From contig JAEDGL010000026.1 in the NCBI GenBank assembly GCA_016297535.1, forward strand, positions 1 to 21,477: DNA of 21,477 bases, given 5' to 3'. Shown piece after piece: positions 7,577 to 14,520 of this stretch. This stretch comes from Clostridia bacterium. GTDB lineage: Bacteria; Bacillota; Clostridia; Christensenellales; Aristaeellaceae. The notes below the pieces were generated by a model. It did no database searches, was not told the DNA's origin, and was given only the letters and a program-made list of their open reading frames with translations. Each line of letters opens with the position of its first letter. Within the stretch, counting starts at the first letter, position 1. The position numbers and the translations under genes are program-made.

Positions 7577-9256
7577 TCAGGGCTGGGGCGTGAGCATGGG
7601 AGTGGGCTCGGGCGTTGCGTTTGCGGCAAGAACATCGGCATAGAGGGCCTCCAGCGTTTTCACATCCGCCTCGCCGCTCTGGGGAAGCCCCGCGGCCTTC
7701 TGGAACTTTTTGACGGCGTTTTTGGTGCCGCTGTAATAGCCGCCGGTTACGGTGCCGGTATAGTAGCCCAGCTCCCTGAGCTTCATCTGCAGCCAGTACA
7801 CATCCTCGCCCTCGGATTTTGCCTTGAGCTTGCGAAACGGCTGGGGCGGCATCCCATCGGAGGTATACTGCGGCTCGGGCGTGGGCTGGGGCGTGGAGAC
7901 GGGGCCGGTTTTGGAGGCGTTGAGCGGCGGCGCCTTGACGGCGTAGCGCAGCTCCTCATCATAGGGCAGATCCTCGGTGATGGTTACCACCACGCCCTCG
8001 CGCACGTTTTCATAAATCCACTTCGCATCCTCCACCAGCAGGCGGATACAGCCGTGGGATGCGCGGCTGCCCAGCATGCGGTAGCTTTTCACGCTCAGGG
8101 CATTGTAATCCACCTGGTTGTAGATTACGCTGTGGAAGGCGATATTTTCGTTGATTTTGGTCCAGTACTGCGCATGGCTGCCGTAAAGGCTGAAATAGCA
8201 CCAGCGCGCGCGGCGGCCGCTGAGCGTCCACTCGCCCACATCGCTGGGGGTGGAGACGGTGCCGGTGGAGCAGATCATGCGCCGGACGGGAATGGTATAG
8301 TTGCCGTTGTCATCCAGCCCGTAAACGAGGGTTACCTGGTTTTTCACATCCACGGTTACGGCATAGGGCACGGGGGTGGGCTCGGGCGTGGGGCGCGGGG
8401 TGGCGCTGGCATCCACAACGTCGGTCGCGTTAAAGAGCATGTTCCACGTATCTTCGCCCGTGATACCGTCGGCCTTCATGCCGTTGTGGGTCTGGAAGGC
8501 CTTGACGGCGGCCATGGTCTGGTTCATGTAATTGCCGCTGACGGGGCCGTCAAAAAAACCCAGCTCCTTCAAACGGGTCTGCACCTGCTTAACATCCGCG
8601 CCGGTCGCGCCGCGCGTGAGCTTCTTTTTGTAGGGGTACTCCTCCACCGCCTCGCCGTCCCCGGCAATCACCAGATCGGTCAGATCGCCCAGCACGGAAT
8701 CGGGCGCGGGGGTGGGGGTAGCCGCGCCGGCGTTTGGCTGCGCGTTTCCGCTAAACAGCAGCCGCTGGGTTTCAATATCCGCTTTGCCGGAGTCCTCCAG
8801 CCCGTTGGCCTGCTGAAAGAGGGAAACCGCCTTTTCCGTTGCGGAGCGGAATTTGCCGGTGGCGTTTGCCTCCAGATAGCCAAGCGCCTTCAGCGCCTCC
8901 TGCACGCGCCTGACAGCCTCGCCGTCGTCGCCGTTTTTCAGCGTGCGGTATTCGGCGTTCAGCAGCATAACCTCCGTTTCGCCATCCACCACGCCGGTTA
9001 CCTCCAGCCCGTATTCAGACTGGAATTTTCGCACGGCACGCTGCGTGGCCGCGCGGAATTTGCCGGTGGGTTTGGCGTCCAGATAGCCCAGATCAATCAG
9101 CAGCTGCTGGATCTGCGCCACCGCCTCGCCATCCGATCCGTAGGCCAGGGCCTCGTGCTCCGGCACGGGGGTTGTTTCGGTTTCCTCGGCCAGCGAAAGC
9201 GGCAGCGCCGTTACGCACATGGCCAGAAGCAACAGCAGGGCAACAAAACGCTTCAT
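7577..9256 (-). CDS. Secreted L,D-transpeptidase (YkuD) with four peptidoglycan-binding repeats
   Basis: This 559-residue enzyme is predicted to form 3-3 peptidoglycan cross-links or attach ligands outside the membrane. Order: signal peptide (1-23), peptidoglycan-binding repeat 1 (about 38-100), repeat 2 (107-168), a Thr/Pro/Ala linker, repeat 3 (212-276), a PTPEPTPVP linker (about 289-297), the YkuD catalytic domain (about 298-428), a second Pro/Thr linker (450-463), repeat 4 (about 475-540) and a Pro-rich tail. The YkuD motif is complete: His375 in IAFHSV and SHGCIR with His401, catalytic Cys403 and Arg405. Repeats share GxxGxxVxxxQxxLxxLGY, a feature of the family. Placing repeats on both sides of the catalytic domain is less usual. 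It starts 16 bases after the HAD gene, in the same operon. Confidence 0.93.
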   Translation of the reverse strand: MKRFVALLLLLAMCVTALPLSLAEETETTPVPEHEALAYGSDGEAVAQIQQLLIDLGYLDAKPTGKFRAATQRAVRKFQSEYGLEVTGVVDGETEVMLLNAEYRTLKNGDDGEAVRRVQEALKALGYLEANATGKFRSATEKAVSLFQQANGLEDSGKADIETQRLLFSGNAQPNAGAATPTPAPDSVLGDLTDLVIAGDGEAVEEYPYKKKLTRGATGADVKQVQTRLKELGFFDGPVSGNYMNQTMAAVKAFQTHNGMKADGITGEDTWNMLFNATDVVDASATPRPTPEPTPVPYAVTVDVKNQVTLVYGLDDNGNYTIPVRRMICSTGTVSTPSDVGEWTLSGRRARWCYFSLYGSHAQYWTKINENIAFHSVIYNQVDYNALSVKSYRMLGSRASHGCIRLLVEDAKWIYENVREGVVVTITEDLPYDEELRYAVKAPPLNASKTGPVSTPQPTPEPQYTSDGMPPQPFRKLKAKSEGEDVYWLQMKLRELGYYTGTVTGGYYSGTKNAVKKFQKAAGLPQSGEADVKTLEALYADVLAANATPEPTPMLTPQP

Positions 9257-9272
9257 GGCAGGTTTCCTTTCC

Positions 9273-10076
9273 TCAGTCCAGATAGGGGTTCATGGCACTC
9301 AGGCGCTCAAAAACCAGATCGGGGTGTACGCCGGTTTTCTCCGCCTCTTCCAGGGTGCCCTCGCCGGTAAGCACCAGAATGGAGAGAATGCCAAAGTTGA
9401 GCCCGGTGGCGATGTCGGTATACAAGCGGTCGCCCACCATGGCCAGCTCGTGCTTCTTCAGCCCCGTCAGCTTGAGGGCCTCCTCCACAATGCCCGCATA
9501 GGGCTTGCCCAGAATAATATCCGGGCGGCGGCCGGTGCTGGCCTCGATGAAGGCGATGATGGCCCCGATATCCGGTGCAAAGCCGGTTTCGGTGGGACAG
9601 TTGAAATCCGGATGGGTGGCGATGTAGGGCAGCCCCGCGCGCACAAAATCGCACACGGCGGTCATTTTGGCATAATCCAGCGTGGTATCGTAGGCGATGA
9701 GCACATAATCGGGATGCTGGTCGTCGATTTCCAGTCCCAGCTCCAGCAGCTCCTTCCTGAGCATATCGTTGCCCAGCAGAAAGGCCTTTTTGCCCGCAAA
9801 CTCGCGCTTGCAGTAGCTGGCAGCGGCGTGGCCGGAGGTAAGCACGTTGCAAAAAATATTGCGCACGCCCATCCTTTCCAGCTTTTTTACATACACATCG
9901 GCGGATTTGGAGGAGTTATTGGTTACAAACAGGCTTTTGCGGCCTGTGGAATCCAGCTTTTCCAAAAAATCCAGAGAGCCCTCCAGCAGCTGATCGCCAA
10001 GGTAGAAAGTGCCGTCCATATCCAGCATAAAGCACTTGATGGGTGCGAGCCTGGCGCGAATTTCGGCTTCCGTCAT
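9273..10076 (-). CDS. HAD-IIA (NagD/AraL-like) sugar-phosphate phosphatase
   Basis: This is a cytoplasmic haloacid dehalogenase-superfamily phosphatase of 267 residues. Motif I is DMDGT with nucleophile Asp19 and acid/base Asp21. Motif II is VTNNSS with Thr52. Lys191 in LGKP is motif III, and GDRLYTDI with Asp216 and Asp221 is motif IV. The C2-type cap between motifs II and III (about residues 80-185) marks the NagD/AraL group, which acts on sugar or nucleotide monophosphates, often as a clean-up enzyme; the substrate is unknown. I place the start at the ATG at 10076, with GGATGG 8 bases upstream. An ATG at 10088 would touch the GGAAGG with no spacing. It is the first gene of the envelope operon, and its own promoter lies at 10133-10161. 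Confidence 0.88.
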   Translation of the reverse strand: MTEAEIRARLAPIKCFMLDMDGTFYLGDQLLEGSLDFLEKLDSTGRKSLFVTNNSSKSADVYVKKLERMGVRNIFCNVLTSGHAAASYCKREFAGKKAFLLGNDMLRKELLELGLEIDDQHPDYVLIAYDTTLDYAKMTAVCDFVRAGLPYIATHPDFNCPTETGFAPDIGAIIAFIEASTGRRPDIILGKPYAGIVEEALKLTGLKKHELAMVGDRLYTDIATGLNFGILSILVLTGEGTLEEAEKTGVHPDLVFERLSAMNPYLD

Positions 10077-10132
10077 GGGTGAGACCATCCTTCCGTAAGT
10101 TGGGGCATGGGAGCATGCCCGTAGATAGGTTT

Positions 10133-10161
10133 ATTGTAGCACATCGCGTCGAATTTAACAA
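10133..10161 (-). promoter_or_regulatory. Sigma-A promoter of the HAD / L,D-transpeptidase / trmO operon
   Basis: On the minus strand, TTGTTA (10156-10161) and TACAAT (10133-10138) are 17 bases apart. Upstream is a run of A/T with a second TTGTTAAA, which could act as an UP element. The start site is near 10126, about 50 bases before the ATG at 10076. Confidence 0.7.
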
Positions 10162-10180
10162 TTATGAAATGAAATTTTAA

Positions 10181-10212
10181 CAAATAAAAACCGCCCGAAT
10201 TCCGCGGGCGGT
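10181..10212 (-). terminator. Rho-independent terminator after the hybrid sensor kinase
   Basis: On the minus strand, a perfect 8-bp stem (ACCGCCCG / CGGGCGGT; arms 10205-10212 and 10190-10197) with a 7-base loop is followed by TTTTTATTTG (10190-10181). It lies directly next to the structured repeat at 10212-10304, so the kinase transcript would carry that repeat in its 3' end. Confidence 0.85.
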
Positions 10213-10304
10213 CAGGGTGTCGATAAACTCTTTGGGAGGTGTCGGAGGGCCGCAGCCCTCCGACTCTTGTTCCGAGCCCAGCGACCTGTGCGGTGGGCTC
10301 GGAA
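10212..10304 (-). repeat. Structured dispersed intergenic repeat, copy A
   Basis: This copy shares about 80 bases with 21398-21477; the last 51 (10241-10291) are identical to 21427-21477. It contains two perfect hairpins. One is a 10-bp stem with CGCA loop (10241-10250 with 10255-10264). The other is an 11-bp stem with a 13-base loop (10270-10280 with 10294-10304). A third hairpin, the kinase terminator, follows on the minus-strand side. A further small hairpin (10334-10339 with 10345-10350) sits just after the kinase stop. The whole gap 10077-10353 holds no gene. Family unknown to me. Confidence 0.85.
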
Positions 10305-10353
10305 ACCTTGCGCAGCAGAGGGAAAGCGCCTTTGCCGGAGGCAATCCGGCCTG

Positions 10354-13269
10354 TTAGTGAGAAAAGAGGTTTTGCAGCGTCTGAATGATTTCCTCCACGC
10401 TGATCGGCTTGGAGAGGAAGCCGTTCATGCCGCATTCCATGGCGGCCTTGCGGTCCTCATCGAAGGCGTTGGCGGTCATGGCCAGGATGGGGATGGCGGC
10501 CAGCGCGGGATCCTCCAGCGCGCGGATGAGGCGGGTGGCCTCATAGCCGTCCATGATGGGCATCTGGATATCCATAAACACCAGGTCGTAATCGCCGGGC
10601 TTGGAGGCAACCACCTTTTTCACCGCCTCGGCGCCGTTTTCCGCAACATCAATGTCCAGGCCGTACTCGCCCAGAATTTCCAGCGCAATTTCGCGGTTCA
10701 GCTCGTTATCCTCCGCCAGCAGGGCGCGCTTGCCCCTGAGGCTGGCATACTCCTGCTTTGCGGGCAGAATGGAAGGCTCGGCGGGCTTTTGATAGCCAAG
10801 CGCCGTCCGCAGGGAATCCCGCAGGTCGGACATAAAGATGGGTTTGGAGCAGAAGGCGGTAACGCCGGCCTCGCGCGCCACGTCCTCAATATCCGTCCAG
10901 TCGTAGGCGGAGAGGATGATGATGGGGGTTTGATCCCCCATCGCGCGGATCTGGCGGGCCACATCGATGCCATTCATATCCGGCAGGCGCCAGTCGATGA
11001 TATAGGCATGGAAGGGATCGTTTACCTCCAGGGATTGACGGGCGCGCAGCACCGCCTCCTTGCCGGAGAGCGTCCACTCGGCTCTCATATCCAGCTGGAT
11101 GAGCAGCTTGGTTACGCTGTCGCAGGTGTTAAAGTCGTCATCCACCACCAGGGCCCTGAGACCGTCCAGCTCCTTCAGCTTTTCCGCACCCCGGTGCTCG
11201 GACTGCAGCCGCAGCGACAGGCGGATGATGAATTCGGTACCCTTGCCCTGTTCGGTATGCACCTCGATGGAGCCGCCCATCATATCCACAATGTTTTTGG
11301 CGATGGCCATGCCAAGGCCCGTGCCCTGAATTTTGCTTACCGTGGAGGTGCGCTCGCGCTCGAAGGGCTCAAAGATGCGCTGGGCAAACTCCCGGCTCAT
11401 GCCGATGCCGCTGTCCTTTACGCGAATCTCGTACAGGCCCTTTCCCCTGGGGGCGTTGGGCAGCTGCGCAAGCCTTACGGACACCACGCCGCCCGGCGGG
11501 GTAAATTTGATGGCGTTGGACAGCAGATTCAGCAGCACCTGGTTCAGCCTTGTCTTATCGCAGAACACATCCTCGTCGATCACATCCATGGTATCCATGT
11601 ACAGCTCCAGCTGCTTGGCATGCACCTGACCGCCGATAATGGTGCGGATATCGTGGAACAGATCCGAAAGGTTCACCTCCCTTTCCTCCAGATGAAGCTT
11701 TCCGCTTTCGATACGGCTCATATCCAGAACGTCGTTGATCAGGGAGAGCAGATGGTTGCAGGAGGAAAGGATTTTGCTGAGATAGTCGTTGATTTTTTCG
11801 GTGTTGCCGGAGTTGGCAACGGCCAGGGTGGCAAAGCCGCTGATGGCGTTCATGGGGGTGCGGATGTCGTGGGACATGTTGCTGAGGAACATGCTCTTGG
11901 CCTGATTGGCGCTGCGCGCGGCGTTAACCGCATCCGCCAGATCCTGATTGATTTTCTTTTCCTTGGTGCGGTCGGACAGAACCATGATGTATTTCTTGTC
12001 TCCGCGGATTTCGCGGCACAGCACCGTAACATGGAACCAGCGTGCCTCTCCCGTTTCCTGATGCACATATTCCCGATCCCATTCCGCCTGCTCGCCGGGC
12101 TCAATGCTCTGGAGCTGATCCAGAATGAGCACGGTTTCCTCGTCCTTTACAAGGCGGTCCACCACGCGGATATTCTGGCGGGCCTCCGTTTCCGGAATGC
12201 CCACCAGCCGCTCGATATTGGGGCTGATGTATTCCACATGCAGGCTGCCGGCATCCATCATGGTAAAGATATCGTCCACGTTATTGGACAGCACCGAGAA
12301 CAGTTCCTCCCGGTAGAGAATTTCCATATCCTTTTTAACCAGGCTGCTGCGGTAGCGCAAAATCAGGAACAGCACCAGCACCGCCACCAGCACGGCCGCA
12401 ACGCCGCCCGCCAGCAGCAGGGTGCTGAACTGCAGCTTGTTCATACTGGCGTTTACCGTGTCCTCGGGCACAATGCCCAGCACGATCCAGTCTTCAAAAC
12501 GGACGGGCTCGTAAACCAGATAAAAGTCCTGCTTTTCCAGGCGGAAGGTGGTTACGCCGCTGCATCCCTGCTGAAAATCCTGCTGCAGGGCGTCCACCTG
12601 CGCCCCGTCCAAATTGGAATGCTCCCGCAGCAGGGCCAGAAAGTTGTGCACATCGCGGATCAGGCCGCTGGTATTATCCACCACCACCTTACCATCCGCG
12701 TGGACCACATAGATGCTGGACTGGCCGTCGAAGGCCGATATCTCCAGCGTTTCCACCATGTCGGTATTGTTAAAGCTGATGGCGATGGCCTCGTAATGAA
12801 AGCCGCGGTAGGTTTTGGGCGTGGCGGGCACGGCAAACACGATGATCTCCGGCTGCCCGGGCACCACGGAGCTTACCACCACATTTTCGCCCTGCAGGAT
12901 CAGCCTGGGCAGGCGCTCCTTCAAATCCAGGTAGCCGGTTTTTCCCTGAATGGTGCGGTAACTGCCCTCCCGGAATATAAAGTAAAAGTCGGTAAAGCCA
13001 ACCTCCTGCTGGATGCTTTCGACATACGCTTCCACGGCCTCGTCGCTTGAAGCATCCTGCAGATAGGGCACCCACATGCACAGGGTGCTCCAGTTTCGCC
13101 CCACCAGGCTGTAGAGAGACTGGTTGGCCTGATGGTAAATCTCCGTCAGGTGGGCGGTGCTCTCCTCGTAGATGGTGCGGTTGACAAACTGGTAGTACTG
13201 CTTGCCTGCCGCGATGAACGTCACAGACAGGATGATGACAGCGAAGATGGCGATGAACCGTTTCCGCAT
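10354..13269 (-). CDS. Membrane-bound hybrid sensor histidine kinase with two receiver domains
   Basis: This 971-residue sensor runs in order as follows: first membrane helix (about 5-22), a large extracytoplasmic sensing region of Cache-like size (23-283), second helix (284-304), PAS domain (about 322-436), HisKA with phospho-acceptor His467 in MSHDIRTP, HATPase with N box N581/N585, G1 DSGIG (619-623) and G2 GTGLG (649-653), then two receivers. Receiver 1 has the acid pocket near 710-712, phospho-Asp759, Ser787 and Lys809. Receiver 2 has Glu853/Asp854, phospho-Asp900, Thr932 and Lys954. Both receivers look competent. No HPt domain or DNA-binding output is present or nearby, so the downstream partner lies elsewhere. 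GGAGG lies 6 bases before the ATG. It is divergent from the MerR gene, which makes a link to the reductase module plausible but unproven. Confidence 0.95.
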   Translation of the reverse strand: MRKRFIAIFAVIILSVTFIAAGKQYYQFVNRTIYEESTAHLTEIYHQANQSLYSLVGRNWSTLCMWVPYLQDASSDEAVEAYVESIQQEVGFTDFYFIFREGSYRTIQGKTGYLDLKERLPRLILQGENVVVSSVVPGQPEIIVFAVPATPKTYRGFHYEAIAISFNNTDMVETLEISAFDGQSSIYVVHADGKVVVDNTSGLIRDVHNFLALLREHSNLDGAQVDALQQDFQQGCSGVTTFRLEKQDFYLVYEPVRFEDWIVLGIVPEDTVNASMNKLQFSTLLLAGGVAAVLVAVLVLFLILRYRSSLVKKDMEILYREELFSVLSNNVDDIFTMMDAGSLHVEYISPNIERLVGIPETEARQNIRVVDRLVKDEETVLILDQLQSIEPGEQAEWDREYVHQETGEARWFHVTVLCREIRGDKKYIMVLSDRTKEKKINQDLADAVNAARSANQAKSMFLSNMSHDIRTPMNAISGFATLAVANSGNTEKINDYLSKILSSCNHLLSLINDVLDMSRIESGKLHLEEREVNLSDLFHDIRTIIGGQVHAKQLELYMDTMDVIDEDVFCDKTRLNQVLLNLLSNAIKFTPPGGVVSVRLAQLPNAPRGKGLYEIRVKDSGIGMSREFAQRIFEPFERERTSTVSKIQGTGLGMAIAKNIVDMMGGSIEVHTEQGKGTEFIIRLSLRLQSEHRGAEKLKELDGLRALVVDDDFNTCDSVTKLLIQLDMRAEWTLSGKEAVLRARQSLEVNDPFHAYIIDWRLPDMNGIDVARQIRAMGDQTPIIILSAYDWTDIEDVAREAGVTAFCSKPIFMSDLRDSLRTALGYQKPAEPSILPAKQEYASLRGKRALLAEDNELNREIALEILGEYGLDIDVAENGAEAVKKVVASKPGDYDLVFMDIQMPIMDGYEATRLIRALEDPALAAIPILAMTANAFDEDRKAAMECGMNGFLSKPISVEEIIQTLQNLFSH

Positions 13270-13437
13270 CCATGTCCTCCTCCTTCTGCTTCATTCGTTC
13301 GTGGCGGCGCGCGCACTCCCTGGCATATTGCAGCGTTCGTTGGCCGGCAATCCCCTTCCGGGCGTCTCATCCCCCACCGTTTCCGGGTGCGGGAACGCCA
13401 GACGGCTGCCAGGAACGGAAAAGTGTTCCATTTATTG

Positions 13438-13466
13438 ATTATAGCAGAACCGGCAATTGATTTCAA
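13438..13466 (-). promoter_or_regulatory. Promoter of the hybrid sensor kinase
   Basis: On the minus strand, TTGAAA (13461-13466) and TATAAT (13438-13443) are 17 bases apart, with TGC just before the -10 (an extended -10). The predicted start is near 13431. The palindrome GTTCCTGGAAC (13474-13484) lies just upstream of the -35, where activators often bind. Confidence 0.8.
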
Positions 13467-13519
13467 TTTTTTGTTCCTGGAACATAACCCTTACGTGTGT
13501 GGAAAACCGATAGTAGCTA

Positions 13520-13549
13520 TTGATTTTGCCATGTTTAAAATGGTATAAT
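13520..13549 (+). promoter_or_regulatory. Promoter of the MerR-family regulator
   Basis: TTGATT (13520-13525) and TATAAT (13544-13549) are 18 bases apart, with TGG giving an extended -10. The start near 13556 leaves a leader of about 50 bases with a 5-bp GCCGG/CCGGC hairpin (about 13563-13582) and AAAGGAGA before the ATG. Confidence 0.75.
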
Positions 13550-13607
13550 TGCAGGACAGTATCGGCCGGTTGCCCCGGCATGAGTTTTTTCAAAGGAGAG
13601 CCTGTCC

Positions 13608-14399
13608 ATGACCTATGCCATTGGCGATGTGGCGCGTACCCTGGGGCTTACCCCGGGCGCGCTTCATTATTTTGAGCGCGAGGGCGTCATTTCTTCCAAA
13701 AAGGGCGGCGGCGCGCGCCGCACCTATGGCGCGGAGGATATCATCCGTCTGATCAGCTACCGCAAGTACCGCAGCATGGAAATGCCTCTGAAGGAAATTG
13801 CCCGGCAGTTTTCCCCCGAGGGGGATGATTGCCAGACCATCGCGGGCAAAATGCGCCATCAGCAGCTGGAGGCGCAAAAGGCCGCCCAGCGCTTTGAGCA
13901 GCTGGCCGGGGATATCGCCTGGTTTGCCGGGCACACCGCCCTTGCCGCCGGGCGCATTGGGAGCATCGATGTGGACTGTCTGCCGGAATGCTATGTGCTG
14001 CGCGTGGGCAGCGAGGGCTTCATCAGCCGCAGCCGCGCGGAGCAGGCCCATGTGGCGCACTGGCTGGAGCACATGCCCGCCGTGCGCATCACCTCCGCGC
14101 GCGAGCCGGACGGCCGCGCCTGCCTGTGCTACTCGGTGGATGCGGCGCGGGCGGAGCAGCTGGGCCTGCAAAACACGCCCGGAGCCGTGCTGCTTCGGCG
14201 GCAGGCGGCGCTGCACACCTTTGTACGCATCGGCGTTTCGTATTACGATCAACCCCAGCTGGCCTTTGCGCCCCTGCTGGATTACGCCCGCGCCCACGCC
14301 TTTGAGCAATCGTCAACCGCCCTGAGCATCAGCCTGTGCGTGGAATGTCGCGGCGGCTGCCGCGACACCATCGCGGAGGTCTGGCTGCCCATCGTCTGA
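13608..14399 (+). CDS. MerR-family transcriptional regulator with effector-binding domain
   Basis: This is a 263-residue cytoplasmic regulator. Residues 1-70 form the MerR winged helix: YAIGDVARTLGLTPGALHYFEREG, written here as YAIGDVARTLG then LTPGALHYFEREG, with RRTY (38-41) and DIIRLISYRKYRSMEMPLKEI after it. A coiled-coil dimer helix follows (about 76-108). The C-terminal part (about 120-263) looks like a GyrI-type effector-binding fold as in TipA/BmrR relatives. It carries a Cys group near the end (C244-x2-C247-x3-C251, preceded by Cys172/Cys174), which may sense metal or redox state; that is inference. AAAGGAGA lies 8-9 bases before the ATG. It directly precedes the flavin-reductase gene, whose promoter has the 19-bp spacer that MerR proteins act on, making that gene the likely target. 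Confidence 0.9.
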   Translation: MTYAIGDVARTLGLTPGALHYFEREGVISSKKGGGARRTYGAEDIIRLISYRKYRSMEMPLKEIARQFSPEGDDCQTIAGKMRHQQLEAQKAAQRFEQLAGDIAWFAGHTALAAGRIGSIDVDCLPECYVLRVGSEGFISRSRAEQAHVAHWLEHMPAVRITSAREPDGRACLCYSVDAARAEQLGLQNTPGAVLLRRQAALHTFVRIGVSYYDQPQLAFAPLLDYARAHAFEQSSTALSISLCVECRGGCRDTIAEVWLPIV

Positions 14400-14435
14400 T
14401 CCGCCCGCCCTGTTGTGAAAAAAAACAAAAAGGGC

Positions 14436-14466
14436 TTGCATCCATAGTAACTGTCGGATGTATAAT
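14436..14466 (+). promoter_or_regulatory. MerR-type promoter (19-bp spacer) of the flavin reductase gene
   Basis: TTGCAT (14436-14441) and TATAAT (14461-14466) are 19 bases apart, two more than optimal. CATCC...GGATG forms an imperfect dyad (about 14439-14460) that overlaps the spacer. This is the layout at which MerR proteins twist DNA to activate transcription. The MerR gene ends 36 bases upstream. Two promoters read here would otherwise be expected to show 17-bp spacing, as the others in this window do. Confidence 0.65.
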
Positions 14467-14474
14467 CCCGGTTA

Positions 14475-14496
14475 GATTGATAGATTCTTATCAATC
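14475..14496 (+). repeat. 8-bp perfect inverted repeat in the reductase leader
   Basis: GATTGATA (14475-14482) and TATCAATC (14489-14496) with a 6-base gap lie right after the predicted transcription start (about 14473). It could be an operator or a 5' stem-loop protecting the transcript. The ribosome site AAGGAGG follows. Confidence 0.6.
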
Positions 14497-14520
14497 CAGA
14501 ACAGAAGGAGGTACTTCGGT

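Larger units (their letters stand above)
13270..13607 (+). other. Divergent regulatory region between sensor kinase and MerR gene (338 bases)
   Basis: No conserved gene is seen here. The region holds a minus-strand promoter (13438-13466), a plus-strand promoter (13520-13549), three copies of ATTGATT (13434, 13456, 13519), and GGAAC/GTTCC motifs. The GTTCC motifs include the palindrome GTTCCTGGAAC (13474-13484) and GGAAC-N8-GTTCC (13412-13429). The kinase leader is about 160 bases long and has a partial hairpin (CGTTTCC...GGGAACG, about 13378-13397) plus a 46-codon open frame beginning exactly at the predicted start site (13431 down to 13291). Confidence 0.6.

Noticed and set aside
6191..9370. 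Very long plus-strand open frame (over 1,000 codons) opposite trmO, the membrane protein and the L,D-transpeptidase
   Set aside because: The minus strand carries recognisable genes with ribosome sites. The plus-strand protein is rich in His/Arg/Gly/Ala with no domain, as expected from GC-rich third positions.
10212..10304. CRISPR array or transposon end
   Set aside because: Only one unit is present at each place, with no spacers, no regular repeats, no target duplication and no transposase nearby.
10267..13050. Long plus-strand open frame opposite the hybrid sensor kinase
   Set aside because: All kinase and receiver motifs are on the minus strand. The opposite frame has no ribosome site and no recognisable domain.
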